DNA from: Parvularcula sp.
Lineage (GTDB): Bacteria > Pseudomonadota > Alphaproteobacteria > Caulobacterales > Parvularculaceae
Length of the DNA: 61,689 nucleotides
Direction: 5' to 3'
Assembly (NCBI GenBank): GCA_002704915.1
Contig: PAIP01000040.1
Coordinates: forward strand, 1 to 61,689
Shown: positions 16,917 to 24,530 of the stretch, one piece after another
Position numbering within the stretch: the stretch's first letter is position 1
How the letters are laid out: every line of letters starts with the position of its first letter
Notes under the pieces: generated by a model
What the model saw: the letters and a program-made list of their open reading frames with translations, nothing else
Database searches by the model: none
Told to the model about the DNA's origin: nothing
Translations under genes and position numbers: made by a program

Positions 16917-17276
16917 TCAATCTAAATCTTTAAGTTCTTGTTGAAGCTTTTTGGTTAAACCAGATACGACCAACTCATAGGAATGGTCCACTAAATCTTT
17001 TATCAATTGGGGTGGGAGTTGTTCCAAAAACAAAGTGTTCCAATGCTTTTTGCTCATATGGTACCCCGGGATTATAACCCCATCGAACGTTTCCCTAAGT
17101 TCTTCGGATTTTTCGGGGTCACATTTTAAATTACATTGGGCCGGAAGTCTTTCCAAGGGAACCAAGGCGAACATTTTGCCCATTACCTTAAAGACCAATG
17201 TATCGGCATCAAATGGAAACTCTTCCGTTACCCCTTTTTTTGAAAGGCACATTTCTCGAAAAATCTCAACATTCAT
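16917..17276 (-). CDS. MmcQ/YjbR-family protein
   Basis: A 119-aa protein of the MmcQ/YjbR (CyaY-like fold) family. It shows the usual N-terminal EMCLSKKGVTEEFPF, the FKVMGKMFALV strand pair, and the C-terminal PGYHMSKKHWNTLFL motif. The family has been called DNA-binding on the basis of its fold, and its real job is unknown. It overlaps the preceding Dabb gene by 4 bp (start inside the other gene's stop region), a sign of translational coupling within the minus-strand run from 19407 to 15141. Confidence 0.88.
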   Translation of the reverse strand: MNVEIFREMCLSKKGVTEEFPFDADTLVFKVMGKMFALVPLERLPAQCNLKCDPEKSEELRETFDGVIIPGYHMSKKHWNTLFLEQLPPQLIKDLVDHSYELVVSGLTKKLQQELKDLD

Positions 17277-17674
17277 TGAGCAATACCTTCTGAATCATAA
17301 ACAATCACCTTCTCCCATAAATCTTGACACTCCTCTATAAACACTAAATGTGGAGGCTCTTTTTGATAAGCAGCCTGGTCTTCGGCCGATTCAAAAGAAA
17401 GAATCAAGGAATAGGTGAAAGAATCGTCTACAACATCGCGAATTGCCTTTGGGGGCTTGCCAATGAACTTGGTTTTGGCATATTTGGAACTGTTCAAGAA
17501 TTTGGTCAATGAAGCTTCAAAAGTAGCCCTGTCCGCTTCACTATCCGGGTTTTTGAACCAAAAATAGACCGTGTGCGCAAAAGCATGGTCAAAGGTAGTT
17601 TTGTCGGAATCCTGTGCGTTGCTCATAACAGATATCATTCCTACTAGAAGTAGGGTTATAATTTTGGTTTTCAT
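17273..17674 (-). CDS. Exported Dabb (stress-responsive A/B barrel) protein
   Basis: A 133-aa protein with a cleavable signal peptide (residues 1-20, ending SNAQDS), so it should act outside the cytoplasm. The mature part carries a Dabb domain: FAHTVYFWFKNPDSEADR, then SLILSFESAEDQAAYQKEPPH. The ferredoxin-like Dabb fold usually forms dimers. Some members are monooxygenase- or cyclase-like, but no catalytic residue can be assigned here. It lies in the same tight minus-strand gene run, 2 bp after the DUF4230 gene and overlapping the MmcQ/YjbR gene. Confidence 0.82.
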   Translation of the reverse strand: MKTKIITLLLVGMISVMSNAQDSDKTTFDHAFAHTVYFWFKNPDSEADRATFEASLTKFLNSSKYAKTKFIGKPPKAIRDVVDDSFTYSLILSFESAEDQAAYQKEPPHLVFIEECQDLWEKVIVYDSEGIAQ

Positions 17675-17676
17675 AG

Positions 17677-18300
17677 TTACTCTTCAATAAATTGTTTTTC
17701 CCTGTTTGTTATTTCCAAAGCGGAATAGTCCAGTTTCCATCCGATGGTCTCCACTATTTTCTCCACGACCAAAACAGCTTGCAAAGCTTCTTTTCTCGCG
17801 GTTTCCATCAGGCCGCTCTGTGGTATTTTCTGTTTGATATGATCCTTGGCCTCTTGGTTCAGATTGGTCAAATCCGTAGGCGAAAAGCTGTTGAATATAC
17901 CATTTTTGATATCATAAAACTGCAGATCGGGCTCTATGGACAATACTTCCGGCTCTGGAAAATGACTGAGTACAATCGTCTTTTTATCGTTTTCAGCCTT
18001 TAAATCAAGTTTGTTCAGATCATACCCAATATGTGCCTTTGCCTTGATCACGATCAATGCTTTTTTCTTGCTTCGGAACAGACTCATGAAACTGTCCTTA
18101 GTGTTCTCGTAATGATAGATTTCGGCAAAATCACCTTCTACGGAAACGAGTTTGCACACACTTCTGATCTTATTTAAAATTACCGTGGATTGCTGCTCGG
18201 TAATCTCTTTGTTCTTCTTTTTTCTAAAAAGGGAGTACACCCAATACATAAGTATTGCCCCTAATATCAGTCCAAGAATTAAATCTATTGCTTCACCCAT
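17677..18300 (-). CDS. DUF4230 membrane-anchored protein
   Basis: A 207-aa protein with an N-terminal membrane anchor (LILGLILGAILMYWVYSLF, residues 6-25) followed by a basic patch and a long extracytoplasmic or cytoplasmic domain. The LIVIKAKAHIGYDLNKLDL segment followed by HFPEPEVLSIEPDLQFYD is the DUF4230 signature. Function is unknown. Many members sit near cell-envelope genes. It lies 3 bp after the DUF4260 gene and 2 bp before the Dabb gene. Confidence 0.8.
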   Translation of the reverse strand: MGEAIDLILGLILGAILMYWVYSLFRKKKNKEITEQQSTVILNKIRSVCKLVSVEGDFAEIYHYENTKDSFMSLFRSKKKALIVIKAKAHIGYDLNKLDLKAENDKKTIVLSHFPEPEVLSIEPDLQFYDIKNGIFNSFSPTDLTNLNQEAKDHIKQKIPQSGLMETARKEALQAVLVVEKIVETIGWKLDYSALEITNREKQFIEE

Positions 18301-18303
18301 TAT

Positions 18304-18654
18304 TTAATTGCCTATTTCACCCAAATGGGTGAATTTGAATCCTTTGTCATACTTTAATCCATACCCCAATATTCTGTCCATAGATGAATGGGAAAACAGG
18401 ATTATCCCTATGAGCTGGCATAAAGGTATTGAAAAGTAGGCACCAGCAAGATAAATTAGTATGGCAACCCCTTTATGATGGAATAAATTATAGGAAAGAG
18501 CACCTATTTTGTTTCCAAAAAGATAACCGACCATACCAATATCCGGAGTCAAGATCAACACCAAAAACCACCACCAGGCGTAATCCAATGTACCAAAAAG
18601 GTAGATGCCAAGGACAAACATCATCACCTCTTCCAATTTAAGGGTTGTTTTCAT
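18304..18654 (-). CDS. DUF4260 integral membrane protein
   Basis: A 116-aa protein with three to four hydrophobic segments (about residues 10-35, 38-55 and 63-88). Family landmarks include WWWFLVLILTPDIGMVGY, YNLFHHKG and HSSMDRILGYGLKY near the end. Function is unknown; conserved Asp, His and Arg residues in or next to membrane segments hint at a small enzyme or transporter. It directly follows the cyclase gene (start at 18654, cyclase stop at 18655), so the two are cotranscribed. Confidence 0.85.
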   Translation of the reverse strand: MKTTLKLEEVMMFVLGIYLFGTLDYAWWWFLVLILTPDIGMVGYLFGNKIGALSYNLFHHKGVAILIYLAGAYFSIPLCQLIGIILFSHSSMDRILGYGLKYDKGFKFTHLGEIGN

Positions 18655-19407
18655 TTATTTATCTTCAATTTTATACAAAACAGGTCTACTAGGGCTGGCA
18701 TCATTTTCAAAAGGAGCCACTTGCAGGTTTAAAAAATAGGTGCCGTCCTCCACTGGATTGGGCACATAAATAAATTCGGTGATCGTAGCCTTATGCCTTG
18801 GCTTGCCATTCATGTTCCAAAAGGCTTTGTGTGCCAAAAGCTCACCTCCGTCCCTTTCCTTATCCACCGAAGGCAGGTCAATGAGCAAATGCTCCACCTC
18901 TTTTTTAACCAAATACTTGGCCGCATCTTCCATTAAATACGGCGGATTGGTATCCGAGTATTTTTTGGAGCGTTTATATCCCAAATTCGGTAACGTCCGA
19001 ATTACGACCGCTTGTCGCTTTTTATTGCCCAAGGCATATTTTATCTGCTTTTCGGAAATCACAAAATCATCGCCCATTTGCTCCGGGGCCACCGTAATGA
19101 CTTCGGCCAAAAAGAAAAATGTTGCGAGTTTTTGGTTCACCGAATGAAATGCCTCGGTAATATGTCCCAAACACTCCGTGTGTGTTACATGCGAGTGCGG
19201 ATTGAACCAGATATCGTTAAAATTGACCGGGGCTCCTTCCGAGACCTTCCCCACAAAACCGTCCTCTTCGTGTGGGGTTATTTTTGGTGGACCCAAATAC
19301 CAGGCATTCACATTTTTGTCTCCATCTTTTAGTGATATGGAGATATCCAGAGGTTTGGTCAGGTCTATTTTATAGTTTCTAGCGTTGTGCTTTATGGTAG
19401 CAATCAT
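18655..19407 (-). CDS. Cyclase-family (kynurenine formamidase-like) hydrolase
   Basis: A 250-aa member of the metal-dependent cyclase family. The metal-binding segment HSHVTHTECLGH lies at about residues 70-82 and corresponds to the HxGTHxDxxxH motif, here with Cys-Leu-Gly before the last His. Other conserved parts are VVIRTLP and the late HLLIDLPSVD. Members hydrolyse formamides or cyclic substrates, for example N-formylkynurenine. No kynurenine pathway genes lie nearby, so the substrate is open. It is the promoter-proximal gene of the run 19407-15141, and an AT-rich intergenic region lies upstream. Confidence 0.82.
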   Translation of the reverse strand: MIATIKHNARNYKIDLTKPLDISISLKDGDKNVNAWYLGPPKITPHEEDGFVGKVSEGAPVNFNDIWFNPHSHVTHTECLGHITEAFHSVNQKLATFFFLAEVITVAPEQMGDDFVISEKQIKYALGNKKRQAVVIRTLPNLGYKRSKKYSDTNPPYLMEDAAKYLVKKEVEHLLIDLPSVDKERDGGELLAHKAFWNMNGKPRHKATITEFIYVPNPVEDGTYFLNLQVAPFENDASPSRPVLYKIEDK

Positions 19408-19682
19408 GTATGTTGGGCTTGTTTGGGGTAATTAAGGCAATTCATGGGATAAATCCAATTTAAATGTGTTTTTGATGGAGATTATAAGAACAAAAGTATT
19501 ATGAATTAAAAACAGTATTTGGTAAACTAGGAAAAGACAACCGTCCAGGGTAACTGGAATTTTAACCAGAAAAATACTAACTTCACTTACCTGTGCTGAA
19601 CTTGGTTCGGCATCGGTCGATATAATTCATTAAATCGAATTCATATCTTTAAAGTTAAGTGAGATTATGAAAAACTAAATAT
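19408..19682. other. AT-rich intergenic region with repeat modules
   Basis: Spacer of 275 bp between divergent genes. It contains GTCCAGGGTAAC (19543-19554) and GTGCTGAACTTGGTTCGGCATC-like sequence (19593-19614), both of which recur at 29136-29213 in the opposite order. I see no convincing TTTG/TAnnTTTG promoter pair and no small reading frame worth calling. Confidence 0.6.
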
Positions 19683-20741
19683 ATGTTTCAAAATAGACTA
19701 GAAAACTACCAATGGCTAGAAAAAAATAGAAACTCTAAGCTACTCGTTTATTTTACTGGAGATAGACGGGGAATGGAAACGCAAATTGCAACAGACGTTT
19801 TAGAGTATTTCTCTGAACAGCTAGACAAAATTGGAAAAGTTCAAAAAATAAGTCTTTTACTCTATACGAGAGGCGGAGATACTATGGCTGCTTGGAGTTT
19901 GGTTAATCTGATAAGACAATTTTGTACCGAATTTGAGATTATTATACCATCTAAAGCAAGAAGTTCAGGAACAATAATTAGTCTTGGTGCAGATAATATA
20001 ATGATGACAAAACAGGCAACTTTAGGCCCAATCGACCCATCGCTTAATAGCCCGTTAAATCCTCAAAATCCTCAAATACCAAATAACCCTCAAGCCAGAA
20101 TTCCAGTAAGTGTTGAATCAATTCAAGGATTTTTTGGTCTAGCCAAAAATGAATTAAAATTAAATGACGAAGAAAACCTAAAAGACATTTTACTAAATTT
20201 ATCTGAGAAAGTTCATCCTTTAGTTTTAGGGAATGTATACAGGTCACGAACTCAGATTCAAATGGTGGCAAGGAAATTATTACAAAAACAACTTGGAGCG
20301 GATCAACAAGAGAAAATAGACAAAATAGTGGCATTTTTGTGCAGTGACTCTGGAAGTCACGATTATGCAATATATCGGAATGAGGCAAGAGATGAATTAG
20401 GTCTAACAATTGAAAAACCTAATGACGAACAATACGAAATAATAAAATCCGTTTTTGATGATATTAGAGATGAACTAAAATTATTAGAGCCATTCAACCC
20501 AAATTTGGAATTGGGTGCTGAAGCAACAAAAAATTATAGCTGTAGAAGAGTGCTTTTAGAAAGTATTGACGGTGGAACTGACGTTTATGTAACAGAAGGC
20601 TCTTTAATAAAAACTACGCAGACAATAAATCAACAACCTGGAATGCCACCTATCACAAGAACAACAATAGAGAACCAATTGAACTTCGAAGGTTGGAAAC
20701 ACGAAGAAAACAACGTAAATTTGCAAGTAAATGAAGGATAG
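19683..20741 (+). CDS. SDH-type Clp-fold serine protease
   Basis: A 352-aa soluble protein of the serine dehydrogenase proteinase (SDH, PF01972-like) branch of the ClpP/crotonase fold. Oxyanion-forming YTRGGDTMAAW lies near residue 60, and the nucleophile segment RSSGTIISLGADNIMM near residues 92-107, followed by TLGPIDPSL. It lacks the signal peptide and transmembrane anchors of SppA or NfeD proteases. Codon use and base composition look more AT-rich than the flanking core genes, which suggests horizontal acquisition. A 68-codon frame overlaps its 3' end. The biological role is unknown; stress or defence functions are possible but unsupported by neighbours. Confidence 0.82.
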   Translation: MFQNRLENYQWLEKNRNSKLLVYFTGDRRGMETQIATDVLEYFSEQLDKIGKVQKISLLLYTRGGDTMAAWSLVNLIRQFCTEFEIIIPSKARSSGTIISLGADNIMMTKQATLGPIDPSLNSPLNPQNPQIPNNPQARIPVSVESIQGFFGLAKNELKLNDEENLKDILLNLSEKVHPLVLGNVYRSRTQIQMVARKLLQKQLGADQQEKIDKIVAFLCSDSGSHDYAIYRNEARDELGLTIEKPNDEQYEIIKSVFDDIRDELKLLEPFNPNLELGAEATKNYSCRRVLLESIDGGTDVYVTEGSLIKTTQTINQQPGMPPITRTTIENQLNFEGWKHEENNVNLQVNEG

Positions 20742-20937
20742 TATAAGAACATCGGAACTTATGAATTACGAGCAAAACAGTTCGAATTCAAACAACTATG
20801 TGCCTTCACCAGTATCTTCTAGTCCTGAAAGTTTCCCAAGCTTAATGGAAGAAGGAATTTTGGTTGAGTATAGAGAAATGATATACACAACTGAAATTGT
20901 CGAGAAAGGGATTACCTCGGAAAACAATCCCACATAA
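20731..20937 (+). CDS. Small hypothetical protein (68 aa) downstream of the SDH protease
   Basis: ATG at 20731 lies inside the last codons of the protease gene, an 11-bp overlap typical of translational coupling. The product is Ser/Asn/Pro-rich at the N-terminus (NSSNSNNYVPSPVSSSPES), then has a short strand-like stretch (GILVEYREMIYTTEI). It has no signal peptide or known domain. It could be a substrate or regulator of the protease, or chance; the overlap and the shared AT-rich composition are the only support. Confidence 0.5.
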   Translation: MKDSIRTSELMNYEQNSSNSNNYVPSPVSSSPESFPSLMEEGILVEYREMIYTTEIVEKGITSENNPT

Positions 20938-20988
20938 GATTAACTATAATATTACAACCCTTCAAATTGAGTGATTGGACCGTCATGG

Positions 20989-22113
20989 CTAACCCACAAA
21001 AAACAAATCACTAGCAATCCCATCAGCCAAAAACTTGCCCTGTTTGGTGACCAAAAGCTTTCCTTCTTGCAAAAAAAGCAAATGGGATTCCATATACTTT
21101 TTGGATTGTTGGTTTAGATAGTTCAAATAATTTGGCCCAAATTCCAATGCTATTTTATCCAAATCAACCCCCCAAACAGTTCGTAGACCGGTCATCACAT
21201 ACTCATTGTACCTATCCGTTTTGGAAAGCGTCTCAATTTCCATGGGCAAAACACCTTCGTTGATTTTTTTGATATAGGTAGGGTTGTTCCGGATGTTCCA
21301 GCTTCTGTGTTTTCCATCAAAAGAATGTGCGGACGGACCTACGCCCAAATACTTTTTACCCAACCAATATGCCGTGTTGTTCTTGGAGAAAAAACCGGGT
21401 TTCCCAAAGTTCGAGATTTCATAGTTTACAAAACCCTGCCCTTCCAACATATTCACCAAAATATAAAACTGCTCTTGCGCCTGCTCGTCATCCACATCCG
21501 GAACCACGCCTTTTTCAATGAATTTTTTAAGGGCGGTTCTAGGTTCCACCGTCAACGCATAGCTTGAAATATGGGGCAAGCCAAAATCCAACGCTTTTTG
21601 GATGTTCCGTTTCCAGCGTTCGTTGTCCATCCCGGGGATTCCGTAGATCAAATCGATGGTGATGTTATCAAAATGCTTTGTGGCTTGTTGGATACATTTT
21701 TCTGCTTCACCAGCATTGTGTGCGCGGTTCATCAATTTTAAATCTTCATCAAAAAAAGATTGGATACCGATACTGAGACGGTTTACCGGGCTTTCGGATA
21801 ATTCCATGATCCGATGATTGGATAAATCATCTGGATTGGCTTCCAAAGTGATTTCTGGATGGTCAATTACTTTGTAATTGTCGTACACCGCCTGAATCAA
21901 CTGTTGAATTTCCTCCATTGATAAAACCGACGGCGTTCCTCCCCCAAAGTAGATGGTTTCCACCTCATCATCCACTTCTGCTTTTCGCATACTGATCTCT
22001 TGCGCAATGGCATTCACCATAATTTCCTTTTTTCCCAGTTGCGTGGAAAAATGGAAATCACAGTAATGGCAAGCTTGCTTGCAAAAAGGAATGTGAATAT
22101 AAATCCCAGACAT
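20989..22113 (-). CDS. hemW: Radical SAM heme chaperone HemW
   Basis: A 374-aa protein. ATG at 22113 (MSGIYIHIPFC) is preferred over TTG three bases upstream. The radical SAM cluster motif is CKQACHYC with Cys at about 11, 15 and 18, followed by FGGGTPSVL and the HemN/HemW C-terminal domain (YVMTGLRTVWGVDL). The lack of the additional N-terminal region of HemN, and the CxxxCxxC followed by an aromatic and no further Cys, point to HemW, which inserts heme into respiratory proteins rather than oxidising coproporphyrinogen. A degenerate 7-bp repeat array runs directly into its start codon. Confidence 0.9.
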   Translation of the reverse strand: MSGIYIHIPFCKQACHYCDFHFSTQLGKKEIMVNAIAQEISMRKAEVDDEVETIYFGGGTPSVLSMEEIQQLIQAVYDNYKVIDHPEITLEANPDDLSNHRIMELSESPVNRLSIGIQSFFDEDLKLMNRAHNAGEAEKCIQQATKHFDNITIDLIYGIPGMDNERWKRNIQKALDFGLPHISSYALTVEPRTALKKFIEKGVVPDVDDEQAQEQFYILVNMLEGQGFVNYEISNFGKPGFFSKNNTAYWLGKKYLGVGPSAHSFDGKHRSWNIRNNPTYIKKINEGVLPMEIETLSKTDRYNEYVMTGLRTVWGVDLDKIALEFGPNYLNYLNQQSKKYMESHLLFLQEGKLLVTKQGKFLADGIASDLFFVG

Positions 22114-22148
22114 CAATTGTCAATTAACAGTAAACAATATACAATGAT
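22114..22148. repeat. Degenerate heptanucleotide array abutting the hemW start
   Basis: On the plus strand five units of period 7 follow one another: CAATTGT, CAATTAA, CAGTAAA, CAATATA, CAATGAT. The array starts at the base next to the hemW ATG. The same period and consensus form a ten-unit array at 39111-39180. Confidence 0.75.
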
Positions 22149-22273
22149 CATTTAGTCCTTTTAGTAGTTTTTAGGATGGAAAACATGATTTTCGAAAGTT
22201 CATCGGCCTAGTCGATTAAACCCTTTGCAATCTCATTGAAAATATATTCCGAATCTTTGAAAATTTGCAATTG

Positions 22274-22825
22274 TCACTTGATCTTACCCGGGTTTTGCTT
22301 CACAAAGGCCTCCCAACCCGTATAGCTTTTCCCAACCTCAACCCTACCTTCATTATAAAAGTGACAAACGGCTGCGGCCAATCCATCCGTACTGTCCAGA
22401 TTTTTGGGCAAAGATTTCAATTTCAGCACACTTTGCAACATTTTGGCCACCTGTTCTTTAGTGGCGTTCCCGTTGCCCGTTATGGCCATTTTTATTTTTT
22501 TGGGCATATACTCCGTAATCGGGATCTCTCTGGAAAGACCTGCTGCCATGGCCACCCCTTGAGCGCGGCCCAATTTGAGCATGGATTGTACATTTTTCCC
22601 GTAAAAAGGGGCTTCAATAGCTATTTCGTCGGGGTGATAGGTATCGATAAGCTCCAAAGTGCGCTCAAAAATAAGCTTGAGCTTGGTATAGGGGTCCGTA
22701 TATTTTTTGAGCATCAACTCGTTCATCTGCACAAAGTGCATTTGCTTATTGATGACCTTGATTATCCCAAAACCCATGATCGTGGTTCCGGGATCTATGC
22801 CCAATATAATTTTTTCTGTTGCCAA
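22274..22825 (-). CDS. ruvC: Holliday junction resolvase RuvC
   Basis: A 183-aa endonuclease. The only reasonable start is TTG at 22825, 2 bp after the stop of the upstream lipoprotein gene. The first catalytic Asp lies in ILGIDPGTT (about residue 11), the catalytic Glu in IAIEAPFYG (about 70), and the C-terminal acidic residues in DSTDGLAAAVCH (about 143-155). It acts as a dimer that cuts Holliday junctions with RuvAB, whose genes are not in the window. Length matches the family. Confidence 0.93.
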   Translation of the reverse strand: MATEKIILGIDPGTTIMGFGIIKVINKQMHFVQMNELMLKKYTDPYTKLKLIFERTLELIDTYHPDEIAIEAPFYGKNVQSMLKLGRAQGVAMAAGLSREIPITEYMPKKIKMAITGNGNATKEQVAKMLQSVLKLKSLPKNLDSTDGLAAAVCHFYNEGRVEVGKSYTGWEAFVKQNPGKIK

Positions 22826-22827
22826 AA

Positions 22828-23307
22828 TCAGTAGGTGTTTAGTACCAGCGGAAGCCTAAAACGTAAGCTTACCGGGTTTCCCCTTTTCAGTGCCGGGGCC
22901 ACGGTGGTTATATCGTTCAATTGTTCGGATATTTTGCTGTTAAAATCCGAAATCTCGTTCAAAACAGCGGTTTTTTCCTCAACGTTCAACACAGTGATAA
23001 AACCATGTTCATCTATCAAAAAATCGATATAGACCGTATCGTTCAAATCGTTCCTGACCTCAAACTTGAGTCCAGAAAGCGCTTCTGAAAAATACTCGGT
23101 GATCACATTTTGGAAGCACTCCTGTTGCGCATCTTTTGGGGCGGTTTCGTCACAATCCTCAAAAAGAGGGTATTGGTCCACATCGTTCCAATCAATGGCC
23201 AAAAGCTCCTCATTGACCAGTTTTTGGGTCTTGTCCTCTTTGGACTCGAACAGCTCGCAGGATACGAACAAACCCATAAAAATGATTAACAAAACTAACT
23301 TCCGCAT
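22828..23307 (-). CDS. Lipoprotein with a TonB_C-like domain
   Basis: A 159-aa protein with a lipoprotein signal (lipobox FVSC, Cys at about 17). The mature part begins with an acidic stretch and the motif DQYPLFEDCDETAPKDAQQECF, which resembles the PVFPGCED...ACF segment that leads into the TonB C-terminal domain of the M56 protein at 24531-26360. The end (PVSLRFRLPLVLN) also fits the last strand of that domain. It lacks a cytoplasmic/TM anchor of true TonB, so it is likely a periplasm-facing lipoprotein of unknown function. It is probably cotranscribed with ruvC, 2 bp downstream. Confidence 0.7.
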   Translation of the reverse strand: MRKLVLLIIFMGLFVSCELFESKEDKTQKLVNEELLAIDWNDVDQYPLFEDCDETAPKDAQQECFQNVITEYFSEALSGLKFEVRNDLNDTVYIDFLIDEHGFITVLNVEEKTAVLNEISDFNSKISEQLNDITTVAPALKRGNPVSLRFRLPLVLNTY

Positions 23308-23351
23308 GACAGCCCCAATAATTTGGCTGAAATTACGACATTTTGAAGAAA

Positions 23352-24509
23352 TCAGTTGCCCGCAAAATGGATTTCCTCTTTTATCTCGCTGATACGGTTT
23401 TGGGCTCGTTCCTTAAGGAATGGTACTAAATTGGGGTACATTTCAAGCAACTTTTCGTAGTAGTTTAAGCGGGTTTTAGAATCCTTATAGTATTCGTCAG
23501 CCAAAACACATACCTGATAATAATTATAATAGTTGTCCTTGTTCTCTTCCCAAGCTTTTACATAGTATTCCATGGATTCTTTTGTCTTTCCCTTCAACCG
23601 GGCTATGCGACCAAGACTTGCATATTCCTGTGGGAACGAGACCATTCTTTCCTCAATGGATTTTTTGATATAGTACTGCGCACTGTCCAATTCCTTTTCC
23701 TTAAAATACACCTCCCCCAATCCTGCATAAGCAGTCGCTAATTTATCTGGAAAATTTGTCAGCTTGTGATAAGCCCCCAATGCTTTTTCCGGCTCCCAGT
23801 TTCTGAAATAGGAAAAGGCCAATTTCTCATAAACAAAGGATTTTTGCTCACCCAATCCCAACAAACTTTCAAAATAAGGAATGGCCGGTCCATACTCTCC
23901 ATTGTTGTAATAAGCCAACGCCTTTAGGTTGATCATGGCCACATCATTCCCATAAAACCTTAGCCCCTTATCGATATATACCAGTGCGGAATCCTTAATT
24001 TCCTGACCCACATAATATTTTCCCAAGGCGTACAAACTACGTAAATGGGTGCTATCCATGGCCACTGCCATTTTAAATGCCTTATTTGCCTTGTCCATGT
24101 TTTTCACAGACTCATGTGTGCGACCTAAATAATAATAATACTCGGGGTTCTCTTGTTTTGAAGCTGTCAAGACATTGAACGCTTCCAATGCCTGTTCATA
24201 TTTTTTGGTTTTCAGCAATAGTTTGCCAAATTCAAACCTTGCCTGTTGAAGTTCTGGATTTTTATCCAATAGAGCGCTGTATTGAGCAATCGCCTTATCA
24301 TAATTGCCAATGGCATTGTACGCTCTAGCTATCTGTAGGTTTGATTTTTTGTCCCCAACCTTTGCATAAACATTTATGGCCGACGCATAATTGCCCAAAC
24401 CATATAAACTATCGGCAGCGGCCAAAGCCGATGTTTGTGCACCGGCTTTGAACGAGAACAAAATCAAAAATGGAATGTAAAAATCCTTTACTTGAACTGT
24501 CAATGGCAA
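23352..24509 (-). CDS. Tetratricopeptide repeat protein
   Basis: A 385-aa protein. The frame opens only with TTG codons (24509 or 24503), and the start is uncertain. A signal-like segment FYIPFLILFSFKAGAQ precedes about nine TPR units, for example YGLGNYASAINVYAKVGDKKS and YNAIGNYDKAIAQYSALLDKNPE, spanning roughly residues 30-350. TPR arrays mediate protein contacts; an exported, envelope-associated scaffold is likely. It lies 21 bp after the M56 gene and could belong to the same transcript as the second BlaI/M56 pair. Confidence 0.8.
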   Translation of the reverse strand: MPLTVQVKDFYIPFLILFSFKAGAQTSALAAADSLYGLGNYASAINVYAKVGDKKSNLQIARAYNAIGNYDKAIAQYSALLDKNPELQQARFEFGKLLLKTKKYEQALEAFNVLTASKQENPEYYYYLGRTHESVKNMDKANKAFKMAVAMDSTHLRSLYALGKYYVGQEIKDSALVYIDKGLRFYGNDVAMINLKALAYYNNGEYGPAIPYFESLLGLGEQKSFVYEKLAFSYFRNWEPEKALGAYHKLTNFPDKLATAYAGLGEVYFKEKELDSAQYYIKKSIEERMVSFPQEYASLGRIARLKGKTKESMEYYVKAWEENKDNYYNYYQVCVLADEYYKDSKTRLNYYEKLLEMYPNLVPFLKERAQNRISEIKEEIHFAGN

Positions 24510-24530
24510 TGATTTAAGTTCCTATTGATA

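Noticed and set aside
22265-22834. 189-codon plus-strand frame opposite ruvC
   Set aside because: Mirror of the conserved ruvC reading frame with no recognisable domain.
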